This document shows, piece by piece, positions 34,488-44,068 of a stretch of DNA of 64,000 nt. Under the pieces are notes generated by a model, which saw only the letters and a program-made list of their open reading frames with translations, had not been told where the DNA came from and made no database searches. Each line of letters starts with the position of its first letter. Position 1 is the stretch's first letter. Source of the DNA: Sphaerisporangium dianthi. Its GTDB lineage: Bacteria > Actinomycetota > Actinomycetes > Streptosporangiales > Streptosporangiaceae. The translations under genes and the position numbers were made by a program. The stretch is taken from assembly GCF_042654065.1 (NCBI RefSeq), contig NZ_JBHSFP010000010.1, positions 1 through 64,000 of the forward strand, written 5' to 3'.

Positions 34488-35888
34488 GTGGTGAACCCTG
34501 CCTCCGGACGTCAGGACCCCGCGAGTACCAAGTGGTGGGGTCTGAGGCTCCCGCGCTCGATCCGAGCGAGATGCACCCTGGTGGCCGTGGCCCTTTCGAC
34601 CGTCTTCCTCGCCACGGTGGGCGCCAGTGTCGACGCGGCGATCCGCTACAAGGTCGAGGTCGACACCTTCGAGGTCACCAAACGCGTGGCCAGCCAGTGG
34701 AGCGCGGCGTTGCGCAACGGCACCGTGCCGCGGGAGATCCCCACATCCAGCAAGGTCAACCTTGTCCAGGTCGTCGACGCGACCGGCCACGTACTGAACG
34801 CCAGCAGGGCCGTCGCCGGCCGGCCTCCGCTCAGCACGCTCCGCCCGCCGCCCGACGACCGCTTCCAGACCCGCACCATCTGCTCGGACGGCGAGCACTG
34901 CGCCATGCTGATGGCGATCCGCGTCTCCCCCGCTCTCGACTCCCCGGTCGTCTACGCCGGCGTCCCGGAACCCGCCATCCTCTCGGGCACGGAGCTCGAC
35001 CTCGGCATCGCCGCCGCGAGCCTGCCGATCTTGCTGCTGGTCGGCTGCATCACCTGGTCCATGCTCGGCCGCACTCTGCGCCCCGTACAGACGATCTGCG
35101 AGCGGATGTCCGAGATCACCGGCACCGACCTGAGCCGGCGCGTCCCGTTGCCGCCGGGCGACGACGAGATCACCATGCTGGCCGCGACCGCCAATCAGAC
35201 TCTCGCCCGTTTGGAAAGCGCTTTCAAGCAGCAGCGCCGCTTCGCCTCCGACGCCTCCCACGAGCTGCGGTCCCCGATCACGGGCCTGCGGGTGGGGCTG
35301 GAGGAGGCGCTCGCCCACCCCGAGGACGTGGACCCGCAAGACGCCATGCGGGCGGCCCTTTCGACCACCGACCGGATGGAGGCGATCGTCGGCGACCTGC
35401 TGGTCCTCGCCCGTCTGCGCGCCGCCGATCCGGCTCCGCCCGAATCGGTCGACCTCACCGCCCTGGCCTACGAGGTCGTCGACGCACGGCCCTGGAGGGT
35501 CCCGGTGCGCGTCCACGCCGACGACGACGTGTGGGCCTCCGGCTCGCGGATCCAGCTCATGCGCGTGATGGAGAACCTCGTCGCCAACGCCCAGCGGCAC
35601 GCCCGCACCGGGGCCGACCTCACCGTGTACGCCTCCGCCGGCACGGCGGTCGTCGCGGTCACCGACGACGGCGACGGGATCGCGCCCAAGGACCGCGAAC
35701 GCGTCTTCAGCCGGTTCACCCGCCTGGAGCAGGGCCGCCGCCTCGACCCCGGGGGCAGCGGCCTGGGACTGGCCATCTCCCGCGAGATAACCGAGGCCCA
35801 CCATGGCACGCTGCGCGTGGAGGACTCCCTCCGCGGCGCCCGCTTCGTCCTCCGCCTCCCCCTCCTGGAACACCCGCCCCAGACGTGA
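34488..35888 (+). CDS. Sensor histidine kinase, orphan
   Basis: Two membrane spans (near residues 25-45 and 165-190 of this form) bracket an extracellular sensor domain with a Cys pair (TICSDGEHCAM). A HAMP domain follows (RTLRPVQTICERMSEITG), then HisKA with DASHELRSPITGLRVGLEEA (phospho-His), and an ATPase domain with the N box NLVANAQRHA, DDGDGI and GSGLGLAISREI. All catalytic motifs are intact. No response regulator is adjacent, so it is an orphan or its partner was lost with the decayed DNA around it. The start is uncertain; GTG 34488 or 34491 gives a short cytoplasmic N-terminus. Confidence 0.85.
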   Translation: MVNPASGRQDPASTKWWGLRLPRSIRARCTLVAVALSTVFLATVGASVDAAIRYKVEVDTFEVTKRVASQWSAALRNGTVPREIPTSSKVNLVQVVDATGHVLNASRAVAGRPPLSTLRPPPDDRFQTRTICSDGEHCAMLMAIRVSPALDSPVVYAGVPEPAILSGTELDLGIAAASLPILLLVGCITWSMLGRTLRPVQTICERMSEITGTDLSRRVPLPPGDDEITMLAATANQTLARLESAFKQQRRFASDASHELRSPITGLRVGLEEALAHPEDVDPQDAMRAALSTTDRMEAIVGDLLVLARLRAADPAPPESVDLTALAYEVVDARPWRVPVRVHADDDVWASGSRIQLMRVMENLVANAQRHARTGADLTVYASAGTAVVAVTDDGDGIAPKDRERVFSRFTRLEQGRRLDPGGSGLGLAISREITEAHHGTLRVEDSLRGARFVLRLPLLEHPPQT

Positions 35889-35893
35889 CCGCC

Positions 35894-36511
35894 TCACGTC
35901 CAGAGAGCGTCAAGGGGCAGGACCGAGATCCCTTCCTCGTGGACATAGGCATAGGGGCCGGTGTAAAGCATGATGCCGGTCTCGAAACGATCGCCAAGCC
36001 GTGCGCGCAGTGCACGCATACCTCGAAGATCTTCTCGGTGGACCCGGGAGCCCGCCTTGACCTCGAACGCGAACACCTGGCCATCATCACGCTCGAGCAC
36101 AAGATCGACTTCGTCCCCGGCTCCAGTGCGGAAGTGGCCCGCTGAGACGGGACCGTCCCACCAACTGACCTGCTTGAGGATCTCGCCCACCCGAAGGTCT
36201 CGACCAGGTGACCGTATGCCGTCAATACCGTCGGATCACCGAGCGCGACCTTGTCCGGGTTGGTTGAGCTCGGCCTTGATCACGTGAAGAAGCTCGGGAA
36301 CATGCTGGTACTCATCGATCAACACCGTCTCCGTACCGGAGACGAACCGTCCGGGATCATTGCGCACGACCGCCCGGGTCGCTGGATCGTCACAATCGAT
36401 GACGTTGCGGTCGAGGTCGCGGGCCAGCTCCGCGAGCAAGGTGCTCTTACCGACCGTCCGCGGACCGTTGAGCACGAGCACGGGTTCCTCCGCCAGACGC
36501 GCCTTGAGCAC
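35894..36511 (-). pseudogene. AAA/DUF4143 ATPase gene, internally deleted and frameshifted
   Basis: The first piece (36511-36236) keeps the AAA_14 start: LVLNGPRTVGKSTLLAELA (Walker A) and VLIDEYQHVPELLHVIKAEL. The second piece (36190-35894) is the C-terminal DUF4143 nuclease-like end, GEILKQVSWWDGP...DEVDLVLERDDGQVFAFEVKAG. Between them a short bridge reads DPTVLTAYGHLVETF in another frame. Intact homologues are about 400 aa, so roughly 200 codons are gone and two frame changes exist. The gene is dead. Confidence 0.8.
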
Positions 36512-36573
36512 AGCGGTAAGGCGACGACTCGCAAGCCGTCAGTTCCCCGTCCATGCTGGGATTACGTCACTTT

Positions 36574-36665
36574 CTTCCGCTCCTACAGGTGGATTTCTTC
36601 CGCGTTTGCATACGCTGAACTTCCGCGTTCGCACATCCGCTACTTCCGCGACCGCAGGCATCCGC
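36574..36665. repeat. Four 23-bp direct repeats with CTTCCGC core
   Basis: CTTCCGC starts at 36574, 36597, 36620 and 36643, an exact 23-bp period. CA at positions 13-14 of the unit is also invariant, and units 2 and 3 are alike further on (CTTCCGCGTTYGCA). The array lies between the adnB stop and the start of the dead ATPase gene. A 23-bp period is not a multiple of three, so it is not coding. Confidence 0.8.
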
Positions 36666-36721
36666 CGCGGTGGGAGGTGCGGAAGGGCGGTGGGGCGGGG
36701 AATGCCGGACGGTGAGGGCCG

Positions 36722-39700
36722 TCAGCGGGCCTCGGGCACCGATTCGATGAGGCGGACCAGGCCGGCGGCGTCGAGGAGGTCGACGGGGCGGACGGTCTCG
36801 TTGGCGCGGACGTAGTGGAAGGCGGCGCCCACCTTGTCCACCGGGACGCCGGCCAGGTGTGCCCAGGCCAGGCGGTAGGCGGCCAGCTGCACGGAGGCCG
36901 CTCTGGCGGCGCCGCCGCGCGGGCGTTCGCCGGTCTTCCAGTCGACGACCACGTACCCGTCGCCGTCGGCGAAGACCGCGTCCATCCGGCCGCGTACCAG
37001 CCGGTCGGCGATCATCGTCTCGAACGGCACCTCGAGGTCGACCGGCGCGAGGGCCGCCCACGGGCTCTCCTCGAACCGGGACTGCAGCTCGGCGAGCTGG
37101 ACGTCGGCGCCCGACAGGTCGTCGGAGGCGCCGGGCAGCTCGAAGTCGTCGATCAGCCGTTGCTGCCCCCATCGCCCTTCCAGCCAGCGGTGGAAGGCGG
37201 TGCCCCTGCGCGCGAGCGGGGCGGGCTTGTGCGGCAGCGGGCGGCGGATCTGGCGGGCCAGCGCCGCCGGGTCGGCCGCCAGGGTGACCAGCGAGGACAC
37301 CGTCAGATGAGCCGGCAGTTCGACGACCGCCTCGCCTCGCCGCCTGTTTCGCTCACGCTCGCGGAGCAGCAGCTCGGTGTCACGCGCCCAGGCCCGGACA
37401 CGCTCACGCTCCCACTCTTTGAGCGGCAGGTCGTTCAGGGGGACGGCTCGCGGAAGAGCCTGCGGCGGAGGGGCATCCTCCGGGAGGGCGTCGTCGTCCC
37501 AGGGGAGGGCGTCGCCCCCGGTCTCGTCGCCCCCGGTCTCGTCGCCCCCGGTGTCGTCGTCTCCGGCGAGGTCGTCCCAGGGGAGGCCCTCCCAGGGGAA
37601 GTCCTCCGGGAAGTCGTCGTCGTACGGCGCGTCGTCCCAGATGGAGTCCTCCACGGGCGGCGCGCCCGCGGGCTCGGCGGGCGGTTCGTCCCGTCCTGCG
37701 GGCATCCGCGCGGAAGGACCGACGGGGAAGGCAGGCGAGGACGTCTCGGGAGGGGCGGACTCGGTGCGGAAATCAGCGCGGGACGGGGTGGGCGACGAGG
37801 CCAGGGCGGCGAGGACCATGTCGGCGCCGGTGCGGATGGCCTCGTACCGCTCGCCCGCCGGGGTGGCGGGCCAGGCGGCCGAGGCGGGCTCGGCGAGCAG
37901 GGGGTTGGCGGCGTCCTCCTCGACGTCCGGCGCCCAGTACGCCACCTGCCCGCAGGAGTCGCGGATCTCCCGCAGGAAGTCGGAGGGCGCGAGCGGCCGG
38001 GCGGCCGACCCCCAGCGGTAGCCGGAGGCGATCAGCAGGTAGTGGGCCCGGGTGACCGCGACGTAGGCCAGCCGCCGCTCTTCCATCAGGTCGCGTTCGC
38101 GGCAGCGCTCGTCGAAGTCGGCCAGGTCGTCCTTGTCGAGCCCCGCGAGGACCGGCAGGTCGGCCCGGTCGCCCCGCAGCGGATAGGGCAGCTTGCGCGG
38201 GTTCTCGGTCCACCGGGAGTTGGTCGCGGGCGTCGCCGGGAAGACGCTGCCCTTGGCCAGGCCGCCCCGCTGGGTGGTGAGCTGCGAGAGCCCCGGCACG
38301 ATCACGACCGGCCACTCGAGCCCCTTCGACGCGTGGACGGTCATGAGCTTGACGCTGTTGGTCTCGCCCACCCGCCCGGCCTCCAGCCCGAACTCCTCCG
38401 ACTCGGCCGCCTTGAGGTAGGCGAGGAAGGCTCCGAGCGTCGGGTCCTCGGCGTCGCCGGCGAACCGGGACGCCGCGTCGAGGAAGGCGTCCAGGTCGGC
38501 CCGGGCGGCCAGCGGCCCCCCGCCGCGGGCCGCCACCTCGACGTCCAGGCCGACCCGCCGCTCGATCTCGGCGATCAGATCGGGCAGCGGCTGCCCGGCG
38601 TGCGCGCGCAGGACGCGCAGCTCGTGGGCCAGGAGCGGCAGCCGCGCGCGGGCGAGCGGAGAGAAGTGCTCCAGCCACTCGGAGCGGTCGGCCAGCTCGT
38701 CGAGGGCGTCGACCAGGCTGCCGCGCTCTTCGCGCATGTCGGTGACGACCTGCTCAAGAGGGTCTTCGGCCGCCGGGCCGCCACGGCTCGCCATGGTCAG
38801 CTCTCTGGCCAGGTCGCCGAGGACCTTCAGGTCGGCCGGCCCGATGCGCCAGCGCGGCCCGGCGAGGAGACGGACGAGCGCGTCGCCGGCCGTCGGCTCG
38901 TACAGGACGCGGAGGATCGCCACGAGGTCGGCCACCTCGGGGACGGTGAGCAGCCCGCCGAGGCCGACCACCTCGACCGGGATGTCCCGCGCCTCAAGGG
39001 CCCGGCGCAGCGCGGGGAACTGGGCCCGTTTGCGCGCCAGGACGGCCACGTCCTGCGGTTGCAGCGCCGTCGCTCCGCCCCACGCTCCGCCCGGCTTGAG
39101 CTTCTCGCGGAACTTGTCGCGCTCGCCCTCGCCCCACGGCAGGCCATCGGGCGCGATCTCTCTGCCGAGCATGCGTGCCACGCCGTCGGCGATCCACGCG
39201 GCCTCGTCCTCGGCCGTGTCGTGGAACGCGCAGACCACCCGCCCGCGCGCGACGCGGTTGCCGCCGGGGACGAGCACCGGCACCTCGCGCGCCTCGGCGC
39301 GCAGCGGGGCCTGAACGCGGGCCGCGACGTCCAGCACCCGCTCGCCGTTGCGGAAGCTCACCGAGAGCCTGCGCACGGGCGCGGCCCGGCCGGCCGCGGT
39401 GGGGAAGTCGTCGACGAACCGCTTCAGGTTGCCGGAGGAGGCGCCGCGCCAGCCGTAGATCGACTGGCAGGGGTCGCCCACGGCGGTCACCGGGTGCCCG
39501 CCGCCGAACAGGGCGCGCAGCAGGACGAGCTGCGCGTGGCTGGTGTCCTGGTACTCGTCCAGCAGGACGACCGAGAACCTGCCCCGCTCGATCATGCCGA
39601 CCTCGGGGTGGCGGTCGGCGATGCGGGCCGCGAGCGCCATCTGGTCGCCGTAGTCGATCACCTCGCGCCTGCGCTTCTCCCGCTCGTACGCCTCGACCAT

Positions 39701-40414
39701 GGGCAGGAACTGCTCGCGGATGTCCTGCGTGCGGACCGGCTTGCGCTGGTGCAGCGTGGGGCGGCCGGTGAGCCGGGCGTAGCGCTCGTCCAGCCAGTGG
39801 CCGATCTCGCGGACCTCGGCGGGAGTGCGCAGGTGCTCCGACAGCTCGCCCGCGAGGTCCAGGACCGCGGCGGTGACGGAGGGCGGGGCGAGGTCGACGC
39901 GATCCATCGGGCCGTCGTACCGGCCCACCACGCGGGCCGCCATCTGCCAAGAGATGGCGGGGCTGACCAGGCGCATGGTCGGTTCCATCGCCTCGCGCAG
40001 CGCGTGGTCGGTGACCAGCCGCGCGGCGTAGGCGTGGTAGGTGGACACGGTGGGCTCGGCCTCGAGCAGCTCGGCCGGGGCCAGGCCGACCTCGGCGAGC
40101 CGGGTGAGCCGCTTGCGCACGCGGGCGGCCAGCTCGGCGGCGGCCTTGCGGGTGAAGGTGAGGCCGAGGACGCGTTCGGGGTGCACCAGCCCGTTGGCGA
40201 CCAGCCAGACCACTCGCCCGGCCATGGTCTCGCTCTTGCCGGACCCGGCGCCGGCGACGACGACCGTCGGTTCGAGCGGCGCTTCTATGACGGCCGCCTG
40301 CTCGGGCGTGGGCGGCGGGATGCCGAGCTTCTCCGCCAGCTCGGCGGGGCTGATCAGCGCGGGCCTGGTGTCGTCCGGCCCGGCGGCCGGCGCCGGCGGG
40401 TGTGCCCCTAGCAT
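36722..40414 (-). CDS. adnB: AdnB-type helicase-nuclease subunit
   Basis: AdnAB is the actinobacterial end-resection motor-nuclease that feeds recombination. This 1230-aa SF1 protein has Walker A VVAGAGSGKSETMAG (near 52), motif II LLDEYQDTSHAQ, motif VI AYVAVTRAHYLL and a C-terminal RecB-like nuclease with GRMDAVFADG, VVVDWKTGERP and QLAAYRLAW. An acidic linker with a repeated GGDET segment (about 960-1000, encoded by a 15-bp repeat near 37515-37560) separates the two. It follows adnA by 80 bp on the same strand, the order seen in mycobacteria. Slightly longer than mycobacterial AdnB. Confidence 0.9.
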   Translation of the reverse strand: MLGAHPPAPAAGPDDTRPALISPAELAEKLGIPPPTPEQAAVIEAPLEPTVVVAGAGSGKSETMAGRVVWLVANGLVHPERVLGLTFTRKAAAELAARVRKRLTRLAEVGLAPAELLEAEPTVSTYHAYAARLVTDHALREAMEPTMRLVSPAISWQMAARVVGRYDGPMDRVDLAPPSVTAAVLDLAGELSEHLRTPAEVREIGHWLDERYARLTGRPTLHQRKPVRTQDIREQFLPMVEAYEREKRRREVIDYGDQMALAARIADRHPEVGMIERGRFSVVLLDEYQDTSHAQLVLLRALFGGGHPVTAVGDPCQSIYGWRGASSGNLKRFVDDFPTAAGRAAPVRRLSVSFRNGERVLDVAARVQAPLRAEAREVPVLVPGGNRVARGRVVCAFHDTAEDEAAWIADGVARMLGREIAPDGLPWGEGERDKFREKLKPGGAWGGATALQPQDVAVLARKRAQFPALRRALEARDIPVEVVGLGGLLTVPEVADLVAILRVLYEPTAGDALVRLLAGPRWRIGPADLKVLGDLARELTMASRGGPAAEDPLEQVVTDMREERGSLVDALDELADRSEWLEHFSPLARARLPLLAHELRVLRAHAGQPLPDLIAEIERRVGLDVEVAARGGGPLAARADLDAFLDAASRFAGDAEDPTLGAFLAYLKAAESEEFGLEAGRVGETNSVKLMTVHASKGLEWPVVIVPGLSQLTTQRGGLAKGSVFPATPATNSRWTENPRKLPYPLRGDRADLPVLAGLDKDDLADFDERCRERDLMEERRLAYVAVTRAHYLLIASGYRWGSAARPLAPSDFLREIRDSCGQVAYWAPDVEEDAANPLLAEPASAAWPATPAGERYEAIRTGADMVLAALASSPTPSRADFRTESAPPETSSPAFPVGPSARMPAGRDEPPAEPAGAPPVEDSIWDDAPYDDDFPEDFPWEGLPWDDLAGDDDTGGDETGGDETGGDALPWDDDALPEDAPPPQALPRAVPLNDLPLKEWERERVRAWARDTELLLRERERNRRRGEAVVELPAHLTVSSLVTLAADPAALARQIRRPLPHKPAPLARRGTAFHRWLEGRWGQQRLIDDFELPGASDDLSGADVQLAELQSRFEESPWAALAPVDLEVPFETMIADRLVRGRMDAVFADGDGYVVVDWKTGERPRGGAARAASVQLAAYRLAWAHLAGVPVDKVGAAFHYVRANETVRPVDLLDAAGLVRLIESVPEAR

Positions 40415-40493
40415 CCCGCCCCCCGCACGGCGACGGCCGGAAGCGCACGAGCGCGCCCGGCGCGCTTGGGTGGGGCGGGCGTGGGGGGCCGGG

Positions 40494-43400
40494 TCAGCAA
40501 ACCTGGCCTCCGCTGTCGTTGACGGGGCAGCTGACCTTGGCGGCGCAGGTGCGGCAGCCGTCGTTGACCTGGGCGGTGAACACGCCGGACGCCATGCCGG
40601 TGGCGACGGTGGTGACCAGCGTCTTGGCCCAGGCGGGGTCGGGGTCGTCGCCGAGCGCGCCCTGGCGCTGCTCTTTGGCCTCCTTGCCCGCGGCCTTGCC
40701 GACCTGGACGAGCGCCGCGCCTCCCGGCTCGGTCATGCCGTGACGCTCGAACGCGCCCAGCAGCGTGGCGAGCTGGTAGACCCCGAGCTGCGGGTGGCGG
40801 TCGAGCTCCTGGTCGGACGGCTTGGTGGTGCCGGTCTTGATGTCGATGATCACGGCTCTGCCCTCGCCGTCGCGCTCGACGCGGTCGACCCGGCCGCGGA
40901 TGTGCACACCGTCCGACAGTTCGGCGGTGAAGGCCTCTTCGACCGCGATCAGCTCGCGGGGGTTCTGCTCGTGCCAGGCGAGGAACCGGGCCACCATCTG
41001 CTCGGCGACCTGGCGCTGCTTGCGGTTGAACCACACGCCGCCGAAGTCGAGCCCGTCCCAGACCTCGTCGAGCCGCTTGCCGAGGGTGTCCCCCTCCTGC
41101 CCGGCGACCGCCAGGACGGCGATGGCGTGAATGACGCTGCCGAGGCTGCGGGACATGTCGGTGCCGGAGGCGCCCACGGCGGTCTCCAGCAGCCAGCGCA
41201 GCCCGCACTTGGTGAAGTTCTCGACCGCGGACGGCGAGACCCGCACGACGTTCTCAGGCCAGCTCAGCGGGCGGTCGTCGGACAGTGGCGTGAGCGCGTA
41301 CCACTCGTCAGGGTGGGCCCCCGGGACGCCCGCCCGCGCCAGGCGGGCGAGGTGCTCGGCGGCCGAGCGGCGCATCGGCTCGGGCCTTGTGGGATCGCAC
41401 ACGGCGGCTCGCAGGTCGGCGACCAGGGCGGACATGCTCAGCCAGCGGGCGCGGTCGTCGACGGCGGCCTCCTCGACCGCTCCGGGCAGCAGTTCGGCGA
41501 GGAACCGCGAGGGCCGCTCGTCGGTGTCCTCGCCGCCGACGGCGGTGACGACCAGCCGGCGGCGGGCGCGGGTGGCGGCCACGTAGAACAGGCGCCGCTC
41601 CTCGGCGAGCAGCTTGGAGGCCAAGGCGGCGCCGGCCGCGTCGGCGCCGTCGAGGGCGGACCCGCCGGCCATCTCGACCATCTGCTGGACGCCGAGCAGC
41701 GACCCGCGCAGGCGCAGGTCGGGCCAGACGCCCTCCTGGACGCCGGCGACCACCACCACGTCCCATTCGAGGCCCTTGGAGCGGTGGGCGGTCAGGATGC
41801 GGACGGTCTCGCCGTCGGGCGCGTGCTCGGCCAGCGTGTCGCCGGGGATCTCCTGGGAGGTCAGGTCGTCGAGGAAGACCTCGGGGCCGGCGTGCGGAAG
41901 GCGGTCGACGAAACGCGCGGCGTGGTCGAACAACGCCACCACCGCGTCGAGGTCGCGGTCGGCCTGGGCGCCCCGCGCGCCGCCCGAGAGGCTCGCCTCG
42001 GTCCAGGCGTCACCGAGCCCGGACGCCTGCCAGATCGCCCACAGAGCCTCCTCGGAGGTGTCGCCGCGGTGAACCGCCTCGCGCGCCACGGTGATCAGCC
42101 TGGCGACGCGCTGAGCGCACGCGGCGACGTGCTCTTCGACGGGGACCAGCTCGCGGACGTCGCGAACGGCCGCGACCAGCAGTTCGTCGGACGAGCGCGC
42201 CGGCAGGGGCAGCGTTCCGTCGTCCGGCGCCGCCGCGGCGAGCTCGGCCGTTCTCAGCGCGCGGCGCAGGCGGCGCACGCCGATCGCGTCGGTGCCGCCC
42301 AGCGGGCCGGTGAGCAGGTCTTCGGCCGTGGCCACGTCCAGCGTCGCCGGGTGCAGCGCCACGCGCAGCAGGGTGATCAGCGGACGCACCCCGGACCGCT
42401 GGACCAGGGGCGCCTCGTCACCGGCCACGACGACGGGCACTCCGGCGGTGAGCAGGGCGCGGCGCAGCATCGGGACCTGCCGGCTCGCCGAGCGCACCAG
42501 GACGGCCATGCGGCTCCACGGCACCCCTTCGAGCAGGTGGGCCCGGCGCAGGGCGTCGGCCACGACCGCGGCCTCCTGGCTCTCGCTGTCGGCCAGCAGG
42601 ACCCGGACCTCGCCCGGGGGGGCGTCCTGCGGTGAGGTCAGCTCGCGGTGACCGTCGCCGCGGGACCGTCCCGGCACCGGCGGGGCGGGGAGGCGGGCGG
42701 CGACGCGGCGGGAGGCGGCCAGCAGGTCGGGACCGCTCCTGCGGCACACGCGCAGCGCGATGACCGGCGCCTCGTGGCCGGCCGCCGTGCGGAACCGCTC
42801 GGGGAAGTCGAGGATGCCGCGCACGTCCGCGCCGCGGAAGCCGTAGATGGACTGGTCGGGGTCGCCCACGGCGATCAGGTCGCGGCCGTCGCCGGCCAGC
42901 CGCCGGAGCAGGAACTCCTGCGCGGGGTCGGTGTCCTGGTATTCGTCGACGAAGACGACGTCGTAGGCGGCGCGCTCGCGCCGCCGCACCTCCACGTCGT
43001 TGAGCAGGCCGGCGGCGGCGCGGATCAGCTCGGCGTAGTCGAGGGCAGGGGACGGATCGAGGTCGAAGCGGTCGGCGTACCGGTAGGCGAACCGGCCCGC
43101 CGCCACCCAGTCGGGCCTGCCGTGCTCACGGCCGAGGACGACCAGATCGTCGCCGTCGAGGCCGCGTTCGGCCGCGCGGGCGAGGAAGTCGCGCAGTTCC
43201 TCGGCGAACCCGCGGGTCTTGAGCGGCTCGCGCATGCTGGACGGCCATTGCTCCGCGCCGTCCTCGAGCTCGCCGTGGAGCAGCCGGCGGACCTCCAGGA
43301 GTTGCTCGGGGCCGGTCAGCAGGCGGGGCGGCGGATCGCCCGCGAGCACCGCCTCACGGCGCAACAGCGCGTAGGCGTAGCTGTGGAACGTGAGCGCGAG

Positions 43401-43691
43401 CGGCGTTCTCGTGGTGCGGCGCATGCGCGCGGTGATACGCTCGCGCAGCTCTTCGGCGGCCTTGCGGCTGAAGGTGAGGACGAGCACCCGCTCGGGGTCG
43501 ACGCCGCGCCGCTCGACACGGTCGACGACGCTCTCGACGATCGTGGTGGTCTTGCCGGTGCCGGGGCCCGCGAGCACGAGCAGCGGGCCGCCCTCGTGGC
43601 GGACGACCGCCCGCTGATGCTCATCGAGAGCAGGAGGCATCGCCTGCCCCGCGCTTCCCCGCCGCACCAGACGGTAGGCCTGACCACTCAC
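40494..43691 (-). CDS. adnA: AdnA-type helicase-nuclease subunit
   Basis: The 1065-aa partner of AdnB has Walker A VLAGPGTGKTTTIVES (near 40), motif II FVDEYQDTDPAQ and motif VI FYVAATRARRRLV. The C-terminal nuclease shows RGRVDRVERDG, VIIDIKTGTTK and LGVYQLATLLG. Four cysteines, KCGLRWLL and CRTCAAKVSC near the end, fit the iron-sulfur staple of AddB/AdnA-like nucleases. Both motors look intact. GTG start at 43691 without a strong ribosome binding site. It heads the adnAB operon. Confidence 0.9.
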   Translation of the reverse strand: MSGQAYRLVRRGSAGQAMPPALDEHQRAVVRHEGGPLLVLAGPGTGKTTTIVESVVDRVERRGVDPERVLVLTFSRKAAEELRERITARMRRTTRTPLALTFHSYAYALLRREAVLAGDPPPRLLTGPEQLLEVRRLLHGELEDGAEQWPSSMREPLKTRGFAEELRDFLARAAERGLDGDDLVVLGREHGRPDWVAAGRFAYRYADRFDLDPSPALDYAELIRAAAGLLNDVEVRRRERAAYDVVFVDEYQDTDPAQEFLLRRLAGDGRDLIAVGDPDQSIYGFRGADVRGILDFPERFRTAAGHEAPVIALRVCRRSGPDLLAASRRVAARLPAPPVPGRSRGDGHRELTSPQDAPPGEVRVLLADSESQEAAVVADALRRAHLLEGVPWSRMAVLVRSASRQVPMLRRALLTAGVPVVVAGDEAPLVQRSGVRPLITLLRVALHPATLDVATAEDLLTGPLGGTDAIGVRRLRRALRTAELAAAAPDDGTLPLPARSSDELLVAAVRDVRELVPVEEHVAACAQRVARLITVAREAVHRGDTSEEALWAIWQASGLGDAWTEASLSGGARGAQADRDLDAVVALFDHAARFVDRLPHAGPEVFLDDLTSQEIPGDTLAEHAPDGETVRILTAHRSKGLEWDVVVVAGVQEGVWPDLRLRGSLLGVQQMVEMAGGSALDGADAAGAALASKLLAEERRLFYVAATRARRRLVVTAVGGEDTDERPSRFLAELLPGAVEEAAVDDRARWLSMSALVADLRAAVCDPTRPEPMRRSAAEHLARLARAGVPGAHPDEWYALTPLSDDRPLSWPENVVRVSPSAVENFTKCGLRWLLETAVGASGTDMSRSLGSVIHAIAVLAVAGQEGDTLGKRLDEVWDGLDFGGVWFNRKQRQVAEQMVARFLAWHEQNPRELIAVEEAFTAELSDGVHIRGRVDRVERDGEGRAVIIDIKTGTTKPSDQELDRHPQLGVYQLATLLGAFERHGMTEPGGAALVQVGKAAGKEAKEQRQGALGDDPDPAWAKTLVTTVATGMASGVFTAQVNDGCRTCAAKVSCPVNDSGGQVC

Positions 43692-44068
43692 AGCACGCTA
43701 TTCCACCAGACCACAGGGGTAGATCGTGCCGACTCGACTTGTACGGTGCCCGAACCGATCTCCGACCTGGGCGACAGGTCACGATATCGAGGCATTCTCC
43801 GGGTCGAAGAAGCGACACGCCGACTCGTGGCCGCGTTTCGTTGGCCCTGTGGGTTCGGACGTGTTTGGACCTGTTGAGGCACTCGCCTTCTTGCCAGGCT
43901 GGCTGGACCGAACGACGGTCACGGAGGAACCGGCCCCGGTGACGATTCACACGGAAGCCCGGCTCAGTGTCGGTTCATGACGGTTCATGACGGTCCGCGG
44001 GAGAGCCCGGGGCCGAGGACGCGCACGGGGAACCCGGGGCCGAGGACGTTCACGGAGAAGCCGGGCCT
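43692..44068. other. Intergenic region with short tandem repeats
   Basis: This 377-bp divergent spacer lies between adnA and the EamA gene. It has a perfect 10-bp tandem CGGTTCATGA (43971-43990) and a 16-bp direct repeat CCCGGGGCCGAGGACG at 44006 and 44033 (27-bp period). No gene is convincing. Confidence 0.5.

Noticed and set aside
36574..36665. CRISPR array
   Set aside because: The repeated core is only 7 bp with 16-bp drifting spacers, there are four units and no cas gene, so it is not CRISPR.
36815..40411. 1198-codon open frame on the plus strand
   Set aside because: It lies exactly opposite adnB, whose helicase and nuclease motifs are clear. The composition is that of antisense high-GC DNA.
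40041..42635. 864-codon open frame on the plus strand
   Set aside because: Antisense to adnA and the adnB start; no domain recognised.
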